Shown piece after piece: positions 45,292 to 53,860 of a stretch of 64,000 bases of DNA; position 1 is the first letter of the stretch; each line of letters starts with the position of its first letter. The DNA lies in the NCBI GenBank assembly GCA_934317205.1, contig CAKREL010000001.1, positions 1 through 64,000 of the forward strand. Direction: 5' to 3'. The notes beneath the pieces were generated by a model. The model ran no database searches, was not told the DNA's origin, and saw only the letters and a program-made list of their open reading frames with translations. The stretch is from an uncultured Eubacterium sp. (lineage in GTDB: Bacteria > Bacillota > Clostridia > Lachnospirales > Lachnospiraceae). A program made the translations under genes and the position numbers.

Positions 45292-47088
45292 TTAAAATAT
45301 CTCTTCGAGGCCATATAAGGCTGCACCCAGTGCTCCGACAATTTCCGGTTCTTCGGAGATGAAAAGTGGAGCTTTAAGTTGTTCTTCCAGTACTTTAACA
45401 ACACCGGGATTTTTGGCTACGCCGCCAGTCATCATATAACCTGGTTCGAGTCCGACACGGCGTATCAGTGACATGGCTTTAGCTGCAATAGCCATATGGA
45501 TGCCATGGGCGATATCGGAAGTTTCTTTGTTTTGTGCAATCAGTGAAATAACTTCGGATTCTGCAAATACAGAGCACATACTGCTGATTTCAATATTCTT
45601 GGTGGATTGCAGAGATAAGGGTCCAAGTTCTGTAATATCTACTTCCAGTGTCCGCGCCATCATTTCCAGAAATCGGCCAGTTCCGGCTGCGCATTTGTCA
45701 TTCATGACAAAATCTGTCACATCACCTTTTTCATTCAGATGAATGGCTTTGCTGTCCTGACCGCCAATGTCAAGAATCGTGCGGATTTCCGGATTCAGAT
45801 AATGCGCACCTTTTCCGTGGCAGCTGATTTCAGTTATAGTTTCATCTGCAAACGGGATGCTGACACGTCCGTATCCTGTGGACACGATTTTTGACAGATC
45901 AGAGCGCTGCAGGTTTGCTTTTTGCAATATTTCTTCTAAAATACGCTGTGCACTTTCACCACTTTTTGCTCCGGTGCGGATAACAGCGGAGGCAATAAGT
46001 TCTCGTTTCTCATTTAAAATGACAGCGTTTGTAGAAGTGGAACCGCTGTCAATTCCCATGACATAGACAGGTATATCCGTTTGAACCTTCTGTTTTTCAT
46101 CGGCAGCCACGGAATCAGAGACAGAGTCCTTTGTTTCATCAGAACAGTTTTCCGACTGCTGTCGTTTATTTTTAAATAACATAGATTCTCCTTTTTGTAT
46201 ACGCAGGGATTCTAAAAATGCTTCCAGCCGGGTCAGAATCTGACCACCGCACTGTGCAGTTGCATCGGTTTCAATTTTTAGAATCGGCAAGTTAGATGTT
46301 TCGTGCAGTTTAGTATATTCATAAGCATAAATATCACAGAATTTAACTGTGTGGTAAATGATGCCATCAATGCGATCCTCATAAGCTTCCAGAATACGCT
46401 GGCGGTTCGATGCAGCAGCCATACGCATGCAGGGAAGCTGATCCAGCAGGGCATGTGCATAGGCATGCAGCGTCTGGTCAGAAGGCAGATTATAATTTCG
46501 TTCCATGCCGGTGCAGGTCAGATCCAGTGTGATCTCTGTCTGATGATCAATAATGAGCTGACGGATCTCGCTGCCCGGGCGTGCACCGACAAGGGCGATG
46601 CGAAGACCATTTATCTGAGAATCATTTGCCAGTTGTTTTTCAGCAGTATGTTCTTTGCCATTTTCACTGAGTTTCTGTTCCGCCAACCGTTTTTTACAGA
46701 TTTCCAGCAACTTCTGCTCAGAAAAAGTTTTTCCGGAAAATGCTGCGTATGCATCAATGAGTTTCTGTAATTGTTTTGTGTAAAGTGTTACAGCAAAATC
46801 ATTGATTTTCCGTGGCAGATCCAGACAGAAGAAAAATTTATCCGGAAACTGCCGGCACAAAATGTCATAGAGGCGACGGGAACTGTCACAGCAGGAGGTA
46901 AAGATCATTCCCTCATAATCCTGTTTTTCAAATTCTTCCAGAACTGCCTTGGAGAAGGAGCACATGTTTGGATGCATCAGGGCATCAGCCTGGGTGAAAT
47001 TCGTTACATGTGGTTCGATACAGACGAGTTCTGTATCAAAAGCCTGCAACAGTTCTTCCGGAACATATTTACAAAAATAAGCCAGCAT
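45292..47088 (-). CDS. 2-hydroxyacyl-CoA-dehydratase-like domain fused to its ATP-dependent activase
   Basis: 598 residues. The first 280 or so residues look like a dehydratase D-component (HgdB) half: ADALMHPNMCSFSKAVLEEF, FTSCCDSSRRLYD, VKFCDIYAYEY. The last 265 residues are an HgdC/BadF-type ATPase with a bridging 4Fe-4S cluster: GIDSGSTSTNAVI, DIGGQDSKAI, DKCAAGTGRFLEMM, SMCSVFAESEV and MMTGGVAKNPGV. Activases are usually separate proteins. It overlaps the partner gene by one base. The pair resembles double-cubane-cluster protein systems or an orphan low-potential reductase; a true hydroxyacyl-CoA substrate is not evident. Confidence 0.85.
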   Translation of the reverse strand: MLAYFCKYVPEELLQAFDTELVCIEPHVTNFTQADALMHPNMCSFSKAVLEEFEKQDYEGMIFTSCCDSSRRLYDILCRQFPDKFFFCLDLPRKINDFAVTLYTKQLQKLIDAYAAFSGKTFSEQKLLEICKKRLAEQKLSENGKEHTAEKQLANDSQINGLRIALVGARPGSEIRQLIIDHQTEITLDLTCTGMERNYNLPSDQTLHAYAHALLDQLPCMRMAAASNRQRILEAYEDRIDGIIYHTVKFCDIYAYEYTKLHETSNLPILKIETDATAQCGGQILTRLEAFLESLRIQKGESMLFKNKRQQSENCSDETKDSVSDSVAADEKQKVQTDIPVYVMGIDSGSTSTNAVILNEKRELIASAVIRTGAKSGESAQRILEEILQKANLQRSDLSKIVSTGYGRVSIPFADETITEISCHGKGAHYLNPEIRTILDIGGQDSKAIHLNEKGDVTDFVMNDKCAAGTGRFLEMMARTLEVDITELGPLSLQSTKNIEISSMCSVFAESEVISLIAQNKETSDIAHGIHMAIAAKAMSLIRRVGLEPGYMMTGGVAKNPGVVKVLEEQLKAPLFISEEPEIVGALGAALYGLEEIF

Positions 47089-48362
47089 TATGCATCCTCC
47101 TTTCGCTGTTTCAATACTTCCAGAAATGCTTCAAAACGGGTACGGATCTGCCCGTCATGGCTGTTTCTGCGATCCATGCCGTCCCCATCCAGAATCAGAA
47201 GTGGAATGTCTTTTTTATCCAGTTCTTCTTTCAGTAACATGACACCGCCTGAGGATTGCTTACAGCCCCAATGACAGAAGTTGATGACACCGTCAGATCC
47301 TAATTCCTGTGCCAGTTCTGATACCAGTTTTGCTTTCCGTTCATAAGGTCCGTTATAGACATTTAAAATCATTTTATCTGCAAGTGCTTCCAGAGGATGT
47401 TCCGTATCCAGAGGTGTGCGGTAATCGAGATTCATTTCGATTGCCTGAATCTGATCATCATCGGTCAGGTTAAAGTATTCCTTTAAGGTTTCCTGATAAT
47501 ATGGCAGCAGATGAACCCAGAGAATATTGGTGCCGTGAAATTTTGGTGCGGCAGCAGTTTCAGCCTCCATCTGTTGATAAAAATGCAGGATTTCTGGTGT
47601 TCCAATATTCATATGTGATGCAAATAACATATACATCTGCATGGTCAGCGTGGACGGATAATGATGTGTCCGCAGATTCTTTAAGCAGCGCTCATAGCAG
47701 GCTTTGGATTTATTTTCACGTTCCAGGATAGAAACAAGTTCTTTTTGCTGAAATTTTTTATGAAACGTGTCCTCCAGCATTGCAATCAGTTCTTTTAACT
47801 GCTCCGTGACATATTCTTTCGCATCGTGGGTGTCATACTGTGGAACATCGATGAAAAATGATGGCACCTGATGCTTTTCTGACAGATGTCGGAAGGTGTT
47901 GATGTTTCCGTCACAGATGGTTGAAGTTGTCACAGCAAATGCTGCCGGCGGAATGATTCCACTGTCAATGGACCCAATGAAATTTTTATGATAGGAGCAC
48001 AATGTGGATGCAAGACCTTCATTTTCAGCATAATCGAGAAAATAGTCTTCGATGGTAAAACCGGATAAGAAAGAAGACAGACACTCGATGGACAGGCTGT
48101 GCAGACCAAAACACTGCAGCAGTTCCACTGGAGCGAAAATATTTGCCCAGACGGAAGTTTCCGGATGTTTCAGTGCTTCCAGAACTTCTCCAACTGCATA
48201 AGTATTTAAATACTGATAAGCGCCGGGCAGCTTTTTTGCTGCCAGATGTTTACTGCGAAATTGCTCCAGAGCCAGACCGGCTTTGATCATGCGAAAAGCA
48301 GCCAGCGGATGGTCGGGAGCATATTTTTTTATGATATTTCCATAAGTACGAATTAATTCCAT
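47088..48362 (-). CDS. 2-hydroxyacyl-CoA-dehydratase (HgdB/double-cubane) family protein
   Basis: 424 residues. Family segments include SVWANIFAPVELLQCFGLHSL, AVTTSTICDGNINTFRHL, PSFFIDVPQYD and, near the end, INFCHWGCKQSSGG with the cluster cysteines. It should hold a 4Fe-4S or double-cubane cluster and accept electrons from the activase domain of the protein encoded next. The two genes overlap by one base and form a two-gene unit. No CoA-transferase or acyl-CoA dehydrogenase gene is nearby, so a role in amino-acid fermentation is doubtful. Confidence 0.85.
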   Translation of the reverse strand: MELIRTYGNIIKKYAPDHPLAAFRMIKAGLALEQFRSKHLAAKKLPGAYQYLNTYAVGEVLEALKHPETSVWANIFAPVELLQCFGLHSLSIECLSSFLSGFTIEDYFLDYAENEGLASTLCSYHKNFIGSIDSGIIPPAAFAVTTSTICDGNINTFRHLSEKHQVPSFFIDVPQYDTHDAKEYVTEQLKELIAMLEDTFHKKFQQKELVSILERENKSKACYERCLKNLRTHHYPSTLTMQMYMLFASHMNIGTPEILHFYQQMEAETAAAPKFHGTNILWVHLLPYYQETLKEYFNLTDDDQIQAIEMNLDYRTPLDTEHPLEALADKMILNVYNGPYERKAKLVSELAQELGSDGVINFCHWGCKQSSGGVMLLKEELDKKDIPLLILDGDGMDRRNSHDGQIRTRFEAFLEVLKQRKEDA

Positions 48363-48684
48363 AGATTACGTTCACTTTCAAAGTTTTGGTATAAAGTTCA
48401 TTCTGTTTTTTCGATAGCATTCTACAGGAAAACGGAGGAAATAGCAAGATGGCGGGGAATGTGTCAATACCTATGAAATGTAGATAGAGTTTAGTTCAAG
48501 AATGCCATCGGCATACTTACTGGTATTTAAGAAAATTTTAACTGTAAACGCGAGAATGGTTATGGTAAACTATAAGAAATATGAAATGATTCAGAGTCAG
48601 ACAGAGGAACATTTTCCTGCTTTAGGAGGAAAATCGTATTGAGATGACTGTGAGTTTATACGAAATATAGAAGGAGTTTTGGCA
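48363..48684. other. Intergenic region with a possible 12-codon leader ORF
   Basis: 322 nt between divergent genes. It contains ACGGAGGAAATAGCAAG followed by a 12-codon frame (MAGNVSIPMKCR, start about 48452). It also has a small stem (ATTTTCCT with AGGAGGAAAAT, near 48610-48632) before the DUF362 gene. No gene-sized frame. Confidence 0.35.
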
Positions 48685-49824
48685 ATGGAAAAATCAAAAG
48701 TATATTTTACATCCTTTAAGACAAGTTTTACTGAAAATCTGATGCAGAAGCTGGCGCGTCTGGTAAAGACCGCAGGCATTGAAACCATAGATTTTCAGGA
48801 TCATTATGCAGCAATCAAAATTCATTTTGGCGAGTATGGAAATCTGGCATTTCTTCGTCCAAATTATGCAAAAGTCATTGCAGATATTGTAAAAGAGCAG
48901 GGCGGAAAAGCCTTCCTGACAGACTGCAACACATTATATGTCGGAAGTCGTAAAAATGCAGTGGATCATCTGGAGACAGCTTACATGAACGGATTTACGC
49001 CATATGCAACCGGATGTCCGGTCATTATCGCGGACGGACTGAAAGGTACGGATGAGGTACTGGTTCCGGTGGATGGTGAATATGTCAAAGAAGCAAAAAT
49101 CGGTCGTGCACTGATGGATGCGGATATTCTGATCTCACTGACTCACTTCAAAGGCCATGAGGCAACCGGTTTTGGCGGTGCCATCAAAAATATCGGTATG
49201 GGCGGCGGTTCACGTGCAGGTAAGATGGAACAGCACAGTGCCGGAAAGCCATATGTACGGCAGAGAGTCTGCGTTGGATGTGGTATGTGTACAAGAGTGT
49301 GTGCCCATGATGCAATTACTATTGAAGAACGCAAGGCGCAGATCGACCATGATAAATGTGTGGGCTGTGGAAGATGTGTCGGTGTCTGTCCGAAAGATGC
49401 AGTGACTCCGGAATATTCCGAATCAAATGATATCTTAAACTGCAAAATGGCAGAGTATACACTGGCTATTTGCAAAGATCGTCCATGTTTTCACATTTCA
49501 CTGATCTGTGACGTGTCACCAAACTGTGACTGTCATTCAGAAAATGACCGTCCGATCATTCCAAACGTCGGCATGCTGGCTTCTTTTGATCCGGTAGCAC
49601 TGGATATGGCATGTGCCGATCTGTGTAATCAGCAACCGGTTCTTTCAAACAGTGTGCTGGCAGAAAATATGGAGCAGCACAAACATGAACATGGGGATTG
49701 TGATTGTGCTCATGGACACGATCATTTTTATTACAATCACCCGGATACCAACTGGAGAAGCTGCATCGAGCATGCAGTAAAAATCGGACTTGGTACAGAT
49801 CAGTACGAACTGATCGAGGTATAG
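48685..49824 (+). CDS. DUF362 protein with two 4Fe-4S clusters and a His-rich tail
   Basis: 379 residues from the ATG behind GAAGGAG. The N-terminal DUF362 domain (about 1-190: IKIHFGEYGNLAFLRP, LISLTHFKGHEATGFGGAIKN) is followed by a bacterial ferredoxin pair (CVGCGMCTRVCAHDA, CVGCGRCVGVCPKDA at about 195-240). The DUF362 fold then resumes (SFDPVALDMACADLC). Near the end is a metal-binding-looking stretch, HKHEHGDCDCAHGHDH. Biochemical function is unknown; it is a cytoplasmic redox protein. It is divergent from the dehydratase-like pair, which also needs low-potential electrons. Confidence 0.88.
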   Translation: MEKSKVYFTSFKTSFTENLMQKLARLVKTAGIETIDFQDHYAAIKIHFGEYGNLAFLRPNYAKVIADIVKEQGGKAFLTDCNTLYVGSRKNAVDHLETAYMNGFTPYATGCPVIIADGLKGTDEVLVPVDGEYVKEAKIGRALMDADILISLTHFKGHEATGFGGAIKNIGMGGGSRAGKMEQHSAGKPYVRQRVCVGCGMCTRVCAHDAITIEERKAQIDHDKCVGCGRCVGVCPKDAVTPEYSESNDILNCKMAEYTLAICKDRPCFHISLICDVSPNCDCHSENDRPIIPNVGMLASFDPVALDMACADLCNQQPVLSNSVLAENMEQHKHEHGDCDCAHGHDHFYYNHPDTNWRSCIEHAVKIGLGTDQYELIEV

Positions 49825-49943
49825 AAGGGCATTAGAATCTGAAGAACAGAATGTTTTAATCTGGTAGGAAAAAACTCTGTATGTTATATCCGAAAATTTG
49901 TTATTCAGGAAAGGAAAAAGAAGAAGGAGAAATTAAGGAAAGA

Positions 49944-50873
49944 ATGAGTCCACAGGATAAAGTAGAGCGGGTGTTAAAAGAGATTCATGTCACATTTTCC
50001 AAAAGTGAAATGGTAGATGGACATCCGGATAAAGTAATTATTGACCGCAAGAAATTTTTGAATCTGCTGGATCGTTTAAATCAGGGGATTTACGATATGA
50101 TGGATCAGTACGAGCAGACGCGACAGAGCAGAAACAATGCGGAGCGGGCATTTCAGAAAAAAGGAAATGAGATCATTGAGGCGGCGAATGCCAATGCAGA
50201 AGATGTTTACGCTGCTTCCGTTATTTACACGGCGGATATGATCGGAGCAATCCGGGATCTGATGGATCAGACCAATGATTCCATGAACGATCTGTTTTTG
50301 CAGTTTAAAAAGGATCTGCGGGAGCAGAAAGATAAATTGCAGTCTCATGAAAATGAACTCCAGGGACAGCTGGCAGATCTGTCAGATACAAAGAAATATC
50401 TGTCTATCATAGACGATATCAACCGCCAGCGGGCACGCAAAAACCGTGATCTGGAAGCCGAGAAGGAAGCCGGTGTGCAGTATGCCAGAAGTATGATGTA
50501 CATCCCGCCATCAGAGCCGGACATTAAAGTAAACGAACAGTATTTTGAAAATTCAGGTACAAAACGGCCGGAGGAACTTGCCAGAGAACCACTTCCGGCA
50601 GAAAAACCAGATATTAAGATTAACACAGATGCAGCTTATTTTAAGTGGAAAGCAAACCAGGGGGCAGAGCAGAGTAGTCAGGGAAACAATCCGGAGCAGG
50701 AAGAAGAAACGCTGACGCATCCAAATCCGGAATTCCCGGATGAAGAATCCATTCGTCAGGCAGTATTGGAGGACGAGTTTGCACAGGAATGGGATCAGAC
50801 AAAACATCAGAAACGGGAAAAGCGGGATGCAAGTGCAATCTTAAAAGATTTGATTTTCGGCAGAGAAGAATAG
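49944..50873 (+). CDS. Coiled-coil protein of unknown function
   Basis: 309 residues from the ATG behind AAGGAAAG. Residues 1-170 are heptad-rich helix (LLDRLNQGIYDMMDQYEQTR, LFLQFKKDLREQKDKL), somewhat like DivIVA/GpsB or septum proteins. The C-terminal half is disordered and acidic, with two related motifs, PDIKVNEQYFEN and PDIKINTDAAYFKW. It ends in a basic-acidic tail. No membrane segment. It lies 11 nt before the response-regulator gene and so is co-transcribed with the two-component system. Confidence 0.7.
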   Translation: MSPQDKVERVLKEIHVTFSKSEMVDGHPDKVIIDRKKFLNLLDRLNQGIYDMMDQYEQTRQSRNNAERAFQKKGNEIIEAANANAEDVYAASVIYTADMIGAIRDLMDQTNDSMNDLFLQFKKDLREQKDKLQSHENELQGQLADLSDTKKYLSIIDDINRQRARKNRDLEAEKEAGVQYARSMMYIPPSEPDIKVNEQYFENSGTKRPEELAREPLPAEKPDIKINTDAAYFKWKANQGAEQSSQGNNPEQEEETLTHPNPEFPDEESIRQAVLEDEFAQEWDQTKHQKREKRDASAILKDLIFGREE

Positions 50874-50884
50874 GAGGAAATCCA

Positions 50885-51583
50885 TTGAACAATATATTAG
50901 TATGTGATGATGATACTTCCATTGTTGATTCCATTGAAATTTACCTGCAGCAGGAAGGGTATCATATTTATAAGGCATATGACGGAGTACAGGCTTTGGA
51001 TGTGTTGAAAAAAGAGGACATACAGCTTGTTATTATTGATGTCATGATGCCTCGGCTGGATGGTATTCGGGCAATTTTAAAGATCCGTGAGGAGAGCAAT
51101 CTGCCGATTATTGTATTGTCTGCAAAAACGGCAGATTCTGACAAAATACTTGGTCTGAATGTAGGCGCAGATGATTATGTATCCAAGCCTTTTAATCCGT
51201 TGGAACTGGTGGCAAGAGTCAATTCGCAGATGCGCCGTTATACCAGACTTGGAAACATGGCTGAATCGAGCAAAGTATTTCAGACTGGCGGGCTTGCCAT
51301 CAATGATGATCTGAAAGAAGTAACTGTAGATGGACAGAATGTACGTCTGACACCGATTGAATACAATATTCTGCTTTTACTTGTAAAGAATCAGGGGAAA
51401 GTTTTTTCCATCAATCAGATTTACGAAAGTATCTGGAATGAGGAAGCAATCGGAGCAGATAATACGGTAGCTGTGCATATCCGTCATATCAGGGAAAAAA
51501 TTGAGATCAATCCAAAAGATCCGCAGTATCTGAAAGTGGTCTGGGGAGTTGGATACAAAATCGAGAAAATAGAACCGAGGTAG
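50885..51583 (+). CDS. OmpR/VanR-type response regulator
   Basis: 232 residues from a TTG that follows TAGGAGGAAA. Acidic pocket VCDDDTS, phospho-acceptor Asp52 (VIIDVMMPRLDG), conserved Lys in SKPFNPLEL. The winged helix shows TPIEYNILLLLVKNQGKVFS and VAVHIRHIREKIEINP. The pairing with the kinase encoded three bases later is clear. Confidence 0.94.
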   Translation: MNNILVCDDDTSIVDSIEIYLQQEGYHIYKAYDGVQALDVLKKEDIQLVIIDVMMPRLDGIRAILKIREESNLPIIVLSAKTADSDKILGLNVGADDYVSKPFNPLELVARVNSQMRRYTRLGNMAESSKVFQTGGLAINDDLKEVTVDGQNVRLTPIEYNILLLLVKNQGKVFSINQIYESIWNEEAIGADNTVAVHIRHIREKIEINPKDPQYLKVVWGVGYKIEKIEPR

Positions 51584-51586
51584 TCG

Positions 51587-53614
51587 ATGGAACAGAACAG
51601 AAAGCGATATTCATCACTGGCAAAGGCCATTGTGATCGGATTGCAGATGATCGCAGCCGTTGTAGCTGCTGTCAGCATTGTACTGTTCAGCACCTGTGTT
51701 AATCAGAATATGCTGAACATGGGAGATCTGCAGAATTCATCCTTTGTGGAATCCGGATATTTTGAGCGGACCTTTTCCAAACAGATGGTGCAATTGTTGG
51801 AGTATCTGAATCTGAAAGAACAGTTTGAGACAGACGGCGTATATGATGAGAATCGTCCGGAGACCGTGAATGCTTCACCGGAGAAAATCGCGGATTATAA
51901 AGTCTATAATAATAAATATGATCAGAACAATACGAACATATATTACTGGCTCAGTGACTTCAAAAATGGTACCTGTGTGACCAATATGAAGGGCATAAAG
52001 AAGCAGGAGGATGCTTATGAGGCGGCAGTAAACTATGGCCGTTATCTGAGTTACAATAATAAGACATTCCGTTTTGAGACAAATATCGGCGGCATGGAGA
52101 ATAATTATTACCAGAATATGGCGCAGTATAATGAACTGCAAAAAGGTGATTTTACACTGATCGTTGCAGTGGATATTAAATTTCCGCAGGAGGATGACCT
52201 TGCGGTTGCAAAGCGGGAATTTGACAAATTATTCCCTTGGGCGCAGCGAAGCCTTGTACTGGCAACTGTCGGTATCGTGATCTGGCTCATAGGTTTGTGC
52301 TATATGACTGTTGCAGCAGCAAAGCGCAGCGAGGATAAGGAGATTCATCTGGCAAACTTTGACAAACTGCGGACGGAGATCCCAATCGCTTTACTATTCG
52401 TATTCAGTGTGGCATTAGCTGCTCTTGGCATGCGTGTACATAATCAGGATTACGGTGTGATGGGGCGCATGGTAGTGGTTGGAACTTTTACCGTACTTGG
52501 TGATTGTGTATTTATGGGAATGTATCTGAGTTTGGTGCGACGGGTAAAGGCAGATACCTTTATTGAAAACAGCTATCTGCACTGGTTGATGGTGAATTTG
52601 AAAGCCACATTGAATAACCGCTATCTTGGAAATCGGATGACGGTGATTATCTGGGCGATACTTTTATCCAATGTAGCAATTGCTTATCTGGCTTTTCACT
52701 GTGGATTTATCTGGGCATATATTCTGCTGATCATTTTTCTGATATTTACGCTGCTCTATTTTTCACAGCGTGTCATTCAACGGCGGAAGATACTGGAAGG
52801 AATCGACCAGATCACCCAGGGGAAATTTGATTATAAGCTGAATCTGGAAGAATATCAGGGCGATGAATATCAGCTGGCAGAGGGCATCAACCATATTGGC
52901 GAGGGACTGGCCAGTGCCATTGGTGAGAGTGTACGGGATGAGCGCATGAAGGCAAATATGATCACAAATATTTCCCATGATATTAAGACACCGTTGACTT
53001 CCATTATTAACTATATCGGACTGCTGCGTCGGGAAAAAATCGATAATCCGAATGCAGAAGCATATATAGAAGTGTTGGAATCCAAGGCATTACGTTTAAA
53101 ACAGCTGATGGAAGACCTGGTGGATGTATCCCGTATTTCTTCAGGTAATATTATCCTTCAGATGGATGATATCGATCTGGTGGAACTGGTGCGCCAGACC
53201 GGTGGTGAGTTCAATGAAAAGCTGGAGCAGAAAGGGCTGAATGTGATCAGCAAGTTCCCCAAGGAAGCTGTGATGATCTATGCGGATGGACGTCAATTAT
53301 GGCGTGTGATCGGAAACCTTTATAACAATACAGCAAAATATGCCATGTCTGATACCCGCGTGTATGTGGAAGTGGCAAAGGAAGGCTACGAAGCCTCTTT
53401 CATAATGAAAAATATATCCGAAAAATTGTTGAACGTGGATGCGGACAGCCTGACGGAGCGGTTTGTGCGTGGCGATGAATCACGCAGCACCGAAGGAAGT
53501 GGACTGGGGCTTTCGATTTCCAAAATGCTTACGGAACTTATGGGCGGAAAATTTGAACTGAGTCTGGAGGATGATCTCTTCCGGGTGAAGATCACGTTTC
53601 GGTGTAAAGAGTAG
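51587..53614 (+). CDS. Membrane sensor histidine kinase (VanS-like output, multi-helix sensor)
   Basis: 675 residues. One membrane helix at about 12-35, an extracellular domain to about 220, then several more helices (LATVGIVIWLIGLCYM, IALLFVFSVALAALGM and a pair near 360-390) before HAMP. HisKA has His464 in ISHDIKTPLTS. The HATPase has NLYNNTAKYAM and GSGLGLSISKML. The extra helices make it larger than VanS. A terminator follows, ending this three-gene unit. The signal is probably a cell-envelope state, by analogy only. Confidence 0.9.
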   Translation: MEQNRKRYSSLAKAIVIGLQMIAAVVAAVSIVLFSTCVNQNMLNMGDLQNSSFVESGYFERTFSKQMVQLLEYLNLKEQFETDGVYDENRPETVNASPEKIADYKVYNNKYDQNNTNIYYWLSDFKNGTCVTNMKGIKKQEDAYEAAVNYGRYLSYNNKTFRFETNIGGMENNYYQNMAQYNELQKGDFTLIVAVDIKFPQEDDLAVAKREFDKLFPWAQRSLVLATVGIVIWLIGLCYMTVAAAKRSEDKEIHLANFDKLRTEIPIALLFVFSVALAALGMRVHNQDYGVMGRMVVVGTFTVLGDCVFMGMYLSLVRRVKADTFIENSYLHWLMVNLKATLNNRYLGNRMTVIIWAILLSNVAIAYLAFHCGFIWAYILLIIFLIFTLLYFSQRVIQRRKILEGIDQITQGKFDYKLNLEEYQGDEYQLAEGINHIGEGLASAIGESVRDERMKANMITNISHDIKTPLTSIINYIGLLRREKIDNPNAEAYIEVLESKALRLKQLMEDLVDVSRISSGNIILQMDDIDLVELVRQTGGEFNEKLEQKGLNVISKFPKEAVMIYADGRQLWRVIGNLYNNTAKYAMSDTRVYVEVAKEGYEASFIMKNISEKLLNVDADSLTERFVRGDESRSTEGSGLGLSISKMLTELMGGKFELSLEDDLFRVKITFRCKE

Positions 53615-53636
53615 TAACGAAAAATAAAATCTTGAA

Positions 53637-53688
53637 AAAGAGAAGAAGAATGCAAGGAGATAAGCATTGTTCTTCTCTTTTTTTGTTG
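53637..53688 (+). terminator. Rho-independent terminator after the two-component unit
   Basis: AAAGAGAAGAAGAATGC and GCATTGTTCTTCTCTTT around a 10-nt loop with a following T-run. Confidence 0.88.
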
Positions 53689-53721
53689 GATTTTTTACAA
53701 ATGCATAGTTTATTTTATACA

Positions 53722-53819
53722 GTTTCAAAATTTCCGTGTATCCGGTATCAGTTTCAAAAAAGTGGTTTCAAAGCAGTCTTATGGCTGTGCTGTTTGAACC
53801 TGTAAAAAATGCCTATAGT
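53722..53819 (+). promoter_or_regulatory. Repeated GTTTCAAA boxes and -10 ahead of the Hsp70/AAA+ cluster
   Basis: GTTTCAAA occurs at 53722, 53751 and 53765, and the near-inverse GTTTGAAC at 53792. A TATAGT (-10-like, 53814-53819) lies downstream, 42 nt before the first gene. This is the only gap with no coding sequence ahead of a 10-kb co-directional cluster, so it is the likely promoter and operator region. Confidence 0.45.
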
Positions 53820-53860
53820 AAAGTTGTCCGAAGGGAACGATGCACCGAAAGGAGAGAAAA

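Noticed and set aside
50076-50934. Minus-strand frames opposite the coiled-coil protein
   Set aside because: Shadows with low-quality composition; the plus-strand gene is joined to the response regulator by an 11-nt gap and a strong ribosome site.
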